From Canna indica (taxonomy: Eukaryota; Streptophyta; Magnoliopsida; Zingiberales; Cannaceae), in assembly GCA_034359265.1 (NCBI GenBank), contig CP136890.1, positions 77,587,501 through 77,651,500 of the forward strand: a DNA stretch of 64,000 nucleotides. Direction: 5' to 3'. Position 1 is the first letter of the stretch, and every line of letters starts with the position of its first letter. The notes under the pieces were generated by a model. It worked only from the letters and a program-made list of their open reading frames with translations, did no database searches and was not told the origin of the DNA. Positions 10,596-21,279 of this stretch are shown piece after piece. A program made the position numbers and the translations under genes.

Positions 10596-11911
10596 TCATA
10601 CTCTGTGAATCCCGAGTTCATTCTTGAAGTACTCAAATTTATCAACTGGCAGAGCTTTTGTAAAAATGTCAGCCACATGATCCTTTGTATAACAATGTTT
10701 TAGCTCAATGATTCCATTTGTAATCAACTCACGTATATAGTGAAATTTTATCTCAATGTGGAGAGATTTGGAGTGTTGCACAGGGTTTTTTGAAATAGCT
10801 ATGGCTGATATATTATCACACCATATAATTGTGGGATCTGAAATGATATAGCCAATCTCTCCAAGTACCTTTCTGAGCCAAGTTGCCTGACAAGAGGCTG
10901 TAGTTGCAGCAATGTATTCAGCTTCAGCTGTTGACAATGCTGTAGTAGATTGCTTTTTGGAGCACCGGCACACAATAGCTGACCCTAGTCTGAAGGTATA
11001 ACCAGTAGTGCTTCTTCGATCTTCAACACTTCCAGCCCAATCAGAATCAACAAATCCTATCAACTCAAACTTGTGATCAGTATGATAAACCAACCCAAAG
11101 TTTGTTGTGCCTTTTATATACCTTAAAATTCTCTTGGCAGCCATCATGTGACAAGAGCTTGGACTATGCATATATCTGGATAGAAGCCCTACATAAAACA
11201 TTATGTCAGGTCGAGAATTGGTTAAGTACATAAGACTTCCAACCAAGACTCGATACTGCTTGACATTAACTTGAATACCTTTTTCTTCACAATTTGCTTT
11301 GAAGTCAGTAGTCATAGGAGTGCTCACAGCTTTACAAATCTGCATGTCAAACCTTGTAAGAAGATCTTTTGCATATTTGCTTTGAGTTAGACTTATACAA
11401 GCTGAGTTCTGTTTAATTTCAAACCCCAAAAAATAACTCAGCAAACCCAAGTCAGTCATTTCAAACATACTGAACATATCAGATTTAAATTTATCAATTT
11501 GGCTCTCATCTCTTCCAGTGATGATAAGATCATCAACGTATAAACAAGCTATAATTTCTTTCTGGTTTTCTATATGAAGAACATAAAAAGTATGATCATT
11601 TATGCTTCTAGAGAAACCATGGTCAAGAAAATACTTGTCTATCTTTTGATACCAAGCTCTTGGAGCTTGTCGCAGCCCATTCAAAGCTTTCTTAAGGTGA
11701 TATACCTTGTTTTCTTCTCCTTTTTGATGAATCCCTCAGGGTGCTGTACATAGACTTCCTCCAATAAGTCTCCATTGAGGAAGGCTGATTTCACATCTAA
11801 TTGGTACAACACCCATTTTTGCTTGGCTGCAATGCTTAGAATGTGCCTCACAGTCTCCAGTCGAACTACTGGTGCAAAGGTCTCATGAAAGTCTATACCT
11901 TCGACTTGCAT
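10596..11911 (-). pseudogene. Copia reverse transcriptase and RNase H region
   Basis: The upstream piece (11,911-11,684, [38 protein letters not shown]) is the start of the copia RT. It is joined through a frame change near 11,685 to NGLRQAPRAWYQ and on to the active-site motif CLYVDDLIITG. RNase H follows, with VDSDWAGSVEDRRSTTGYTF, STAEAEYIAATTASCQ and CHTKDH-like KHCYTKDHVADIFTKAL. The YVDD active site is preserved, so only the frame change separates this part from a full RT-RNase H. The polyprotein ends just before the polypurine tract, as expected. Confidence 0.92.
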
Positions 11912-11983
11912 GTAGCCTTTGGCTACTAGTCGGGCTTTGAACTTATGAATAGAACCATCAGCATTATATTTGATTTTAAAAAT

Positions 11984-13662
11984 CTATTTAAGCCCGATAG
12001 AATTCTTACCCTCAGGTAGATCAACCAGAGTCCATGTTTCATGTCTCATGAAAGCTGCTTCAGAGTAGTTTGATGGCTCATTAAGCTGGACATAGTTGCA
12101 TGCCTGAGTCCTTTGATAGATTTCCCTCAGGCTGCCATATCTTCTTGGAGGTGTTTTAGAATCTGGACTTGAGAAGTCTTCATCATCTATGTCAGCAAAG
12201 TCACTTGAGTTTTCATTAATTTCATTAGCAATTGTATCACCAATCTCTTCTTCAGTAACCAACAAAGGTTCTGAATGCTTTTCTTCTTCCTCATTATCAG
12301 TCCAATTCCAGGACTGATACTCATCTATTAGAACATCTTGACTAACTATTATAGTCATATTTTTTGGATTAACCAACCTGTAAGCTTTAGATTTAGAACT
12401 GTATCCAATAAATACACATTTTATACAATTGTCATCAAGTTTTTTCCTCAATTGATTAGGTATATGAGCATAAGCTAGGCTGCCAAAAACTTTAAAATGA
12501 TCAACAGTAGGTTTCATACCAAACATAGCTTCGAATGGAGTCTTCTTTTCTAAAGCAGATGTATAACTTCGATTGATGATGTACACAACAGTTCTAGCAG
12601 CTTCAGTCCATAAAAACTTTGGAACATTTTTACCTTTTAGCATACATTTCACCATTTCCACAACAGTCCTATTTTTCCTTTCCACCACTCCATTTTGTTG
12701 TGGTGAATAGGCTGCAGTAAGTTGTCTGACAATTCCACGATTTCTACAGAATTCATCAAATTGAGCTGGCAGAAATTCACCAACCCTGTCTGTGCACAGC
12801 ATTTTAATGTCAGTACTCAATTCACTTTTAGCTTGTATTTTGAAATCTTTGAATGCTTCAAAAGCTTCACTTTTCTTTTTGAGAAACTTGATCCAAACAT
12901 ATCTACTAAAATCATCTATGAACAGTATAAAGTACTTACTTCCATTCACAGACTCAGTTTGTATAGGACCGCAGATGTCAAAATATATCAGCTGAAGTGG
13001 TGTTGTTGCTCTGACTTCGACACTTTTTGGAAAAGGTGTTCGATGTAACTTTCCTTCAACACAACTTTCACATACTTTATGAACTCCATCTTTAGCAATT
13101 GTCGATAGTCCTTTAACCATAGAATTACTACTCATTTTAACAAGATGATCAAAGCAAATATGTCCAAACCTGTTGTGACAGATATCATCATTGTTAATCA
13201 CACCAGCCTTCAAAGCATGACCTGTCTTTAAAGGATTGAAGCTAAACAAGTTATTAGGTGCAATAGGAACTTTAATTAGTTCATCCTTTTTGAATTTGTC
13301 AACAAAAACAGTGCAGGACTGTTCTTCAAAAACTAAGGAGAAGCCTTCTTTCATTAGCTGCCTGACACTGAGCAAACTAGAGTCTAGACCAGGTACATAC
13401 AAAACATTTTTAATCAATTTATTGGTGTGGTGGTCTACCTTGATGTCACATTTTCTTAAGGCCTTCTTTAGAGACCCATCACCAAATTTGACTTAGCAGA
13501 ATGAGTTCTGTCTAATCGAGAAAACAGACCCAGTTCAGCAGTCATGTGGTTGCTACAACCACTATCAATATACCAAGCTCCAGGTTGAGCTTCTATGCCT
13601 GCCATAAGAATAACATCCTCTTCCTTAGTTTCTTTATGCTCTGCCAAGTTGGCATTTTTCAT
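11984..13662 (-). pseudogene. Copia protease and integrase region
   Basis: From 13,662 the frame has the protease motif WYIDSGCSNHMT; a stop near 13,495 then separates it from the integrase frame starting at 13,417. The integrase has the HHCC zinc site (HNRFGH...CESCVEGK). Its DDE core carries YFDICGP for the first Asp, a CTDRVGEF version of the usual SDRGGEF for the second, and QNGVVERKNRT for the Glu. The tail reaches the GKNSIGLK region before the RT frame. Integrase would insert the cDNA copy into the genome. The protein cannot be made in one piece because of the stops on both sides. Confidence 0.92.
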
Positions 13663-13678
13663 ATGTTCAACTTTAACT

Positions 13679-14442
13679 CTACAGCCTTTCTACATGATCA
13701 TATCTCTTGCAATAATAGCACTGAACCTTTCTGTAAAAAGGTTTCTTGGAAGTTTGAGACGAATTAGATACCTGGCTTGCTGTTTCATGCTCATCATCTT
13801 TCTTATGATTTCTCGAATCACCCATGTTTTCTTTTCCTCTACTCCATGGCATTTCCTTTCCTTGACCATAATTCTTCAGATCCTTTGAGCTCGATCTTAA
13901 AGCTTTTTCTTCCTTCCCGGCTTCGTGTCTTTTCATCCTATCTTCATGAGAAAGAAGAGAGCCCAGCAACTCATCTGTGGTCATATCTTCAGTGTCATGT
14001 GCTTCTACAATATCACGATATGATCATATTTCTCAGAAAGGCTATGCAGAATTTTCTCAACAATACGATATTCAGGAACTTCTTCACCAAACCTTCTTAT
14101 TTCATTAGCCAAGTCCAACATATCAGTGAAATAAGAACATAGTTCTTCGTCATCTCTCATGAAAGCACATTCAAATCTTCGACGCAAAGTTTGCAGTTTA
14201 ACCTTACGTACCTTAGTGTTTCCTTTGTATGTGCTTTCCAGACTATCCCAAGCCACCTTGGCCATTCTAGCTGAAGAGATGCACTTGAAGACTTTAGTAT
14301 CAATCGCCTGTTGAATGAAGCTAAGAGCCTTAGCATCTTTCTTTTTGATTTCGCGCAAAGCTGTAGCAGAAAGACTTTCTTCCGTATATCCATTCGTCAC
14401 AAATTCCCAGAGATCTTGCGAGATGAAAAATGTTTGCATCAT
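13679..14442 (-). pseudogene. Copia Gag region with CCHC zinc knuckle
   Basis: The frame from 14,442 (FFISQDLWEFVTNGYTEE, AWDSLESTYKGNTKVRKVKL) is the UBN2-like capsid part of a copia Gag. A stop or frameshift near 14,005 shifts it into the frame 13,984-13,679, which carries TTDELLGSLLSHEDR and the knuckle CYYCKRYDHVERLC (C-x2-C-x4-H-x4-C). Gag forms the virus-like particle and binds the RNA. The split makes this copy defective. Confidence 0.88.
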
Positions 14443-14534
14443 GGTCGCCTAATCCTCATATTCGACACATCAAACTTGGGTACCGATGGATTGATCTGCC
14501 CTACTGATGCAACCATGATTCTCTCCACTACAAG

Positions 14535-14547
14535 GCTCTGATACCAC
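14535..14547 (-). promoter_or_regulatory. Copia primer-binding site
   Basis: The minus strand reads GTGGTATCAGAGC directly after the 5' LTR end, the usual complement of the 3' end of initiator methionine tRNA in copia elements. Confidence 0.85.
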
Positions 14548-14835
14548 TGTTGATTTCTTTATTGGTGTACAGAAGGTAGAAAGAAGAAAGTACGAAAGGC
14601 AAGAGAGATGGAGATGTTGTATTGACTATTGAAATAAAAGAAGAAGTAAGTACAAATGAAAGCAAAGTACAGAGTATTTATAGAATACAAGAATGAAGGT
14701 TATATCAGTTATCAGTTACTATTGGTATAACCATACAAACAAAGGAAGTTGACATAACTAAAGCTAACTAGGAAAGCTTCCAGAAGCGATGTGTGATGTG
14801 GCATATACAGCTGGCAGATGAATCATATGTCAACA
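14548..14835 (-). repeat. 5' LTR of the copia element (288 bp)
   Basis: It pairs with 10,290-10,581 and has the same TGTTGA and TCAACA ends. It lacks 4 bases of the AATATATGAAGG segment of the other LTR. Target duplication AAGGA follows at 14,836-14,840. Confidence 0.95.
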
Positions 14836-15039
14836 AAGGAGGCCACCCTGCACCCTGTGGAACCCTATCGTGTCGAGATCGAGACGCCCTCCTCCGACCA
14901 CAGCATTGGGACTTCCAGGTCAAGGAATCAACTATTTTCCTCCAAAGGAGATAAATTATCTAGCCAGGTTGTAGGAGTGTCATACTTCACCAGTGTAAAT
15001 AGTCCTTAGAGCAACAAGTCGAAGATTGGCAGCTTAACA

Positions 15040-15700
15040 TGTTTTGGGGTGGAATTAACACTCAACAACTTTGCAGTTGCAATTGTATATTTTGTCCAAG
15101 GAGTTTTAGGCCTTGCAAGGCTTGCTGTAAGCTTCTATTTGAAGGATGATCTTCGTCTTGACCTAGCAAAGACATCAGTTATAACTGATCTATCTTCATT
15201 GCTTGTGGAGTTGGCTCCTCCTCGGCGACGACGACGAGCTCCTTCTCGTGGAGTGCAGTTACGACTTGGCTGTCTAGATCCCATAGCCAACTTCAAGGTC
15301 TTTGAGAAGGACTACATTATCATTCTCATGCAAAATTACCAATTTATCCTTTTTGCATTAAATACTTGCCATGTAGGACAAATATTTTGTCTAAGGAGTT
15401 TTAGGACTTGCAAAGCTTGTTGTAAGCTTCTATTTGAAGGATGATCTTCGTCTTGACCTAGCAAAGACATCAATTATTGCTGATCTATCTTCATTGCTTG
15501 TGGAGTTGGCTCCTCCTCGGCAACGATGACGAGCTCCTCCCCGTGGAGTGCAGTTACGACTTGGCCGTCTAGATCCTATAGCTAACTTCAAGGTCTTTGA
15601 GAAGAAAGACCACAACATCATTCTCATGCAAAAATACCAATTTGTCCTTTTTGCATTAAATACTTGCCATGTAGGACAAATATTTGCCACATATTCTCCG
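15040..15700 (+). pseudogene. Folate-biopterin transporter fragment, tandemly duplicated
   Basis: The frame around 15,049-15,220 reads [20 protein letters not shown] then [18 protein letters not shown], the conserved start of plant folate-biopterin transporters (major facilitator type, FBT family). The similarity ends after about 60 residues, at an Arg/Ala-rich stretch. A block starting TATTTTGT at 15,088 recurs at 15,383 (period 295 bp) with about 90% similarity, and both units end in the same ATACTTGCCATGTAGGACAAATAT segment. The membrane helices that follow in intact transporters are missing, so this is a gene relic. Confidence 0.68.
15088..15677 (+). repeat. 295-bp imperfect tandem duplication in the transporter relic
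   Basis: Unit 1 is 15,088-15,382 and unit 2 is 15,383 to about 15,677. They share GAAGGATGATCTTCGTCTTGA (15,141 and 15,436) and the downstream AT-rich part, with scattered substitutions and small indels. Confidence 0.85.
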
Positions 15701-16685
15701 TTAACGTGACAGATCAACAATTTCTGTTAAAATTGACGGGGTATGCCAAACGCGATGATAGAATTAAAATTCATGTATTTCTATGCTAACGGAAAAAGTT
15801 TGTGCTAAAATTGAGAAAATATGCAAAGTTTGTATTTTTTTGAGTATTTACTCTATTTTATAAAATATTTATTTTTTAAATTATTTATCAAAAAAAATTA
15901 AAAGTTTGATTTTAAAAACTCATTTTTACCTAAATAGGTAAACTTGACTACCCGACCTGATTGGGTTGGGTCGGGTTTGAGAGGTGAAAATTTTTAAACC
16001 TGACCCGACCCAACTCAATTACACCTGGTCGGGCCGAGTCACTTTTTTCCTAAACTCGATCCGACTCGATCCATGAACAACCCTAACCCCTTCTTATCCT
16101 TCCTTTCTCCACTCCTCCCATTTTTATCCAAACAAAAGATAAGGCTTGTTTGGATTGTCGAACAGGGAGGGATAAGGAGGAATGAGAAATGGAGGGATGT
16201 GGTTAATTATTTCATTTTTAGCTTTCAATTTTAGAAGAAATTGAGGAGTTTGAAGGTATTAGAAACCCCTCAAACTTCATCAAATCTCTCAAATATTTAT
16301 TCAATTCCTCTTTATCCTTCCCCTCCCTTTCTCTCTTCACCCGTCCTCTTTGTATCCAAACAAAGTATACATTCGGTATTTGGATGGAGGGGTTACAAGA
16401 AAAAGAAAGAGGAAAAATATTAAATTCGGTATTTTTATTTGTTAAAATGAAAAAAACATGATAAAATAGATATAATCTTGAAATGAAAAAAAATGAGCTA
16501 ATAGTTTTTTTTGGCTATTTTTAATAAAAATTTAAATAAAAACTGAGTTTTAATTTTGTTCCTCGAGAATATAAACATATGGTATGTTTGCACTAGTCAA
16601 CTGTGATTTTCATAATTGATGATAATAATTTATAAGTTGCCTAGAAATCTGAGATTCGAACCTCAGTGGGGTCTCATTGTATGAA
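15700..16685. other. AT-rich intergenic DNA with a probable MITE
   Basis: No gene is seen. GCTTGTTTGGATTG at about 16,144 and ATCCAAACAAAG at about 16,352-16,363 form short inverted ends of a roughly 220-bp element with AGGGAGGGATAAGGAGG inside; it resembles 4590-4745. A GGGTCGGGT-rich segment lies at 15,930-16,085. Target duplications are unclear. Confidence 0.4.
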
Positions 16686-17260
16686 TTTTTTACCTTGCGT
16701 GAAACTCGTTTGTTTTGGGAAAAAAAAAATCTACCACGTGGGCAGGACAACTTTAGATTTAACAGTAAGGATAATTTTGGAAATATAGGATTAATTTTTC
16801 GCAAATGTTAAACCACGGATATAATTACTAATTTACTCATATGAAATTATTAACATTCAGATATTATATAATCCCTATCACATCTTAATTGGAAAAAAAT
16901 AATTATTTTCTTTTGCAAATTTTCTAATATTTTATTTATCTAGAGTGGATTTAGGAGATCTCCACGTTGAAATTTTTCACTTTGTGTGAAATTCACTTGT
17001 TTTGGAAAAAAAAAAAAAACTACCACTTGGGCAGGACAACTTTAGATTTAACAGTAAGGATAATTTTGAAAATATAGAATTAATTTCTTGCAAATGTTAA
17101 ACCACGGATATAATTACTAATTTACTCATATGAAATTATTAACGTTCGGATATTATATGATCCCTATCACATCTTAATTGGAAAAAAATAATTGTTTTCT
17201 TTCGCAGATTTTCTAATATTTTATTTATCTAGAGTGGATTTAGGGGATCTCCACATTGAC
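16686..17260. repeat. 289-bp tandem duplication upstream of the OTU gene
   Basis: GGCAGGACAACTTTAGATTT occurs at 16,741 and again at 17,030. The full units (about 16,686-16,974 and 16,975-17,260) match closely, including AAACCACGGATATAATTAC and GTGGATTTAGG(A/G)GATCTCCAC, and differ by a few substitutions and the length of an A-run. They lie about 1.2 kb upstream of the OTU start codon. Confidence 0.9.
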
Positions 17261-17289
17261 TGATACCTGAGGCAGCTGGCGGGTGAAAT

Positions 17290-18429
17290 TGATGTGTATG
17301 AGAGAGAGAGGCGACGGCCGCGCGAATCCTCTTCCAAAAGCGGCGAGTTGAGGCAAGGTACTAGCATTGCGGTTGGTAACGAGGATCATCCATCCCTCGC
17401 TTCCAAACCCTACCTTCCCAATCCCCCCCTCTTTACGATTAATTTCCCCCATCTCTTTTCCCTTGTTTACAATGCTTCGTCGTCGTCGTCGTCTACCAGG
17501 TCGACTACTATTCCCTTCTCTTTCCTATCTTCCATTGATTTTTCTTTTTTATTTTCTTAAGAAAAATAACCATTTTTTTTGCTGAATTATTGTGTGTTTC
17601 CATGTTGTCTTTCTTTTTTAAGAAGCAATATGATGCTATCATTTGGTCGGAGTTGAAATCTGTAGATATCTCTTTTAAATAATTTGGTCGGGAATTCTTG
17701 ATTCAAATAAAAGTTCTGGTTGGTTGATCTTGTTAAATATTCCTGAAAGATGATATTCACATAGAAACAGTAATGTCTGAGGAAGAAGCATTAAAGAAGA
17801 CAAAGGTTTAATCCAATTTATATGCTTGTAAGTTTCTTTATACACACAGGGAAATTTAGCTTTTACTTGGATTTACACATGGAATCAAGAATATCAGCTT
17901 AATAAAAAAGGAACTCAATATGCTTCTGTACATCCTTGGAACAAGAGCCATACATGAAATCCTATAATCGGTGGCATATCAAATCTATTTGTAATATGTG
18001 CTATGAATTGTCTGTATACTCTACATCAAATATCATGCGCTACTTAATATTCAATATGTACAATATATGTATGCCCTCTTCTTAATTCTGAACAATGAAC
18101 TCATTATGGAACATTAGGAGTTGAAAAATCATAAACTTAATTTCTTTTGAATCTTTTCAAGAAATTTAAATTTTTTTGCTCATGGGAAGCAGGGGCATTG
18201 CTATTCAAACCATGGATAGTCAATTAGATACCAACTATAGATTGTAGTATAAGGCTTCTCATGATTCCCGAGGAAGCAATTCTTATGGATGATATATATG
18301 TGCTTTTATCTTTGTGCTTGTCCCCCCTTTCACCCAAAACTAAAATGCTAGCTTTCAAAATTTGTTTTTTTTTTTGCATTTCACACACTTTGGAAATCTT
18401 CAATTTTGTAGGGAAGTGTTGGGAAATAG
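17290..18429 (+). promoter_or_regulatory. Probable 5' untranslated region and leader intron of the OTU gene
   Basis: A pyrimidine-rich stretch (about 17,385-17,530) with a CGTCGTCGTCGTCG microsatellite looks like a plant 5' exon. It is followed by about 850 bp of T-rich DNA ending TTTTGTAG at about 18,412, just before the start codon. This would fit a leader intron, but no transcript evidence is available and the start of transcription is not defined. Confidence 0.35.
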
Positions 18430-20510
18430 ATGTTTAACTACATGGCTCCTCGATGGCTAAGTCGATCCAACTCCTGTGCTCCATCCTATCCTAGCTTGTT
18501 TCGACAAAGAGATACAGTTGTGTCCTTACGCAAGTCTTTTCATTCTTCTTCGGTTGGCTCTCAAAGATCAAAATGTAGGTTTCCTGTATTTTCTCTTTCC
18601 AAATATGAAGAAAATTTTAACCGCCAAACCATGAACACCTCAATGCATATATCTGGACGTCAATTTAATCTTGCGCTAAGAACAAGATGCCGAAGGATGA
18701 ATTTGAGCCTATCATTGCCAAGACATGAGAAGTTTTCAGGATTCTCTTGGAATACAAGACACATACCATGGGGTGTAGCAGGTGCTTCTCTTGGGCTTTA
18801 TTTGTCCTTTACAACTTTAGGGCCAGCACATGCAGAAGCTTTACTGGGGAAATCTGATGGGAATGATAAGCGTGGTGGATCAATTATTACTTCTTCTCAT
18901 GGCAAAAATATTTATACTGATTATTCTATCACAGGTGAGACAATATTTTTGCTTCTAGGCTAGTCATTAAAAGTCATCGCATTGCTAATATTTTTCTTTT
19001 TAATAATTGCATAAAATATTATTATCAAGGTGCCTATCTATGTAAATTTGTTAATCATGCAGGTATTCCAGGAGATGGAAGATGCTTATTCCGCTCGGTA
19101 GTACATGGAGCATGTATCAGGTCTGGCAAGCCATTGCCTGATGAGAAACTTCAGAGAGAATTAGCAGATGAGTTAAGGGCCCAGGTAAGTTCGCTGGTTG
19201 TATAACTAACAATTGTTTAGGTGGTTTTTTTGGACTTATTTGTTTTATCTCCAATTCTTACTAGTTCCAACTGATATTTCATAACTTATTGCATATGATG
19301 AATTGGGTAGGTTGCAGATGAGTTTATTAGGAGGCGAGCAGAGACTGAATGGTGAGTCACCACACGAAAAAAAAAGAGTCCACTTTACTATTTTATACCA
19401 ACTGTGAAATTCTTTATGTTATCATGCACTTCTAATAACTTGTGATATAAAGTTTAAGTTTGGTTTTTGAGAATGCAAGCATTTTCACAAATGAATTTAT
19501 CATGTGAATTAACACAATCCAATCTAATGTTGTGATGTTTGGCAATCAAGCATAAGATTTATGCATAAACTAATATTGTTGCAGGATCGTTGAGGGCGAC
19601 TTTGATACTTATGTTTCTCAAATTAGAAAGCCACATGTATGGGGAGGTGAGCCTGAACTATTCATGGCCTCACATGTTCTTCAGTAAGTACTACATGCTT
19701 CTATATTCTTTTACCTTTCAAAAATTTACTGACTTTCACAAGCAAAAGTTTCATGTGTTGTATTTTCCTAAGCATAACACTGATGACTATCAATGGTAGG
19801 AACTTTAGTTGTAAACAATCTATTTAATTAGTTCTATGAGTCAGCGAGGTAATGAATATCCTTTCTTAAGTAATTTAATTAACAATCTTTCCAAACATAA
19901 ATAGGTTATCTCACATATAAATGAAATTGATTACGCTATACTATTAATTATAAGGTCAACGGTTCTCTTATCAAGCAAGCAAACAACCAAATGCACAAGT
20001 TCTTAGAATGAGTAAGGAAATAGAAATGGTAGGGTACCCTATAACCATTTTGCAATCAACTGAAAACAAGATACTTTAATTTTTTTTCTCATTGCTTTCT
20101 GTGTGTGACTACTTTGATGATTTAAATAACATAAGTGACATAGACCCTTTTGTTTAGATTGGCCAGCCGGAAATTGCTATGAAGTTATAAATATATTCCT
20201 TTTTGGACTCTGAGGTGTTTCAAAAACTACAAGTTGTGGCACTAATCTCTTCATATTGATGAACATGTTGTTGGTAAATGTGGGTTATTTATTTTAGCAC
20301 TGTAAAGTTCCTTCATAAGAACTCTATTTATTTTGTAGAATGCCAATCACAGTTTATATGATGGATGAGGATGCTGGTGGTTTAATAGAAATAGCTGAGT
20401 ATGGCCAAGAATATGGGAAGGAAGATCCCATTCAAGTTCTATATCATGGGTTTGGTCATTATGATGCCCTTCAAATTCCTGCAAAAAAAATTTCAAGATC
20501 AAGACTATAA
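18430..20510 (+). CDS. OTU-domain cysteine protease (OTU4-like deubiquitinase)
   Basis: Five exons with GT-AG introns: 18,430-18,934, 19,063-19,184, 19,311-19,351, 19,585-19,683 and 20,339-20,510. They give 312 residues with no stop. The C-terminal OTU domain begins GIPGDGRCLFRSVVHGAC; Asp173 and Cys176 are the expected catalytic pair, and GFGHYDAL supplies the catalytic His296. EGDFDTYV, RKPHVWGGEPEL and YGQEYGKEDPI match the Arabidopsis OTU4 (At3g57810) group. OTU enzymes cleave ubiquitin chains. The N-terminal 168 residues are rich in Ser, Arg and Lys and hold a hydrophobic segment (WGVAGASLGLYLSFTTLGPA), so organelle or membrane targeting is possible. The start could also be Met5 at 18,442. 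The gene looks intact and is likely functional. Confidence 0.9.
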
Positions 20511-21271
20511 TTTTTGAGCAATTTGATTACAATGGTGAGTTATATTGATCATATTTTACAGTTAAATTCAAGTATGAACATTTTCATCAAAAATTTCAGA
20601 ATAGATACCAAACAAAAGAAAATTTCTTAATAGAATACATTGATGACAATAACTGTATGAGGATGCCTATTTGTTGCATAGTTACAAGGATTTAGACAAT
20701 AACTGTAATATATTGCAGAAGGTTTATATAATAGTATTAAGCATTAACATTGAGGATCATTATGATAAAATTCTAAACTTGAAATTGAATGAAAATCCCT
20801 ACTTTACAAATACATACATGGGTTCTTTTTGCTTGGTTTTGTTATTTATAGGAATCTAGAAAACCTCCTCTATGATTAGAGCTTTATTTTCGATTTATGT
20901 GCTACTCATTTATTTCTGTAATTTGCTATGCGTTTGTTCTCCATGGATGGTTTTACCTGCAGACCTTCATTTTGTTAAATCAAAAGCGAACGATAAGATA
21001 AGAAAGGAGATGAATTTTTCTAATTGTGAAAATCATTACTATGTTGAAAATAGAACCAAAGGTATCAAAAGGAAACATTAGGGTGTAATTTTTTTTCTCT
21101 GCCAACTGCATCTTCTTTTGCAATGTGGCTACCTTGAATTTTCACTTCGTTTTCTTATGATAATTGTTGTTTAATATTATTATAGGTTGAAATAGACCTT
21201 TCAACCTCCATGATCCCTAAATTCTGAGCTTCAAGAGAAACCCATTAAATGAGAGAAAACAAAAAAATAAT
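20511..21271. other. 3' flank of the OTU gene, no further gene seen
   Basis: AT-rich sequence with short chance frames only. The OTU 3' untranslated region and polyadenylation site should lie in the first few hundred bases, but no single signal stands out. Confidence 0.5.
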
Positions 21272-21279
21272 GCCGCAAT

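Larger units (their letters stand above)
10290..14835 (-). mobile_element. Ty1-copia retrotransposon, full-length structure, mutated
   Basis: LTRs at 10,290-10,581 and 14,548-14,835 both have TGTTGA...TCAACA ends, and the element is flanked by the 5-bp target duplication AAGGA (10,285-10,289 and 14,836-14,840). On the minus strand the primer-binding site TGGTATCAGAGCC lies next to the 5' LTR, and a polypurine tract AAGGGGGAG lies next to the 3' LTR at about 10,582-10,594. The gene order gag, protease, integrase, reverse transcriptase, RNase H is that of Ty1-copia. The LTRs differ by about 11 substitutions and one 4-base indel by eye, so the insertion is moderately old. Confidence 0.95.
10192..15009 (+). 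pseudogene. Unidentified host reading frame split by the copia insertion
   Basis: An ATG at 10,192 opens a GC-rich frame (MASPSAAPPPTPLCRKDD onward) that reaches GGYDDK at the copia target site (10,285-10,289, AAGGA). After removing the element and one target copy, the frame continues without shift at 14,836 (EATLHPVEPYRVEIETP) and stops at 15,007-15,009. Frame continuity across the insertion suggests a real coding exon hit by the retrotransposon. The product is not recognised; its place just upstream of the transporter fragment at 15.05 kb suggests, but does not prove, that it was that gene's first exon. Confidence 0.5.
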
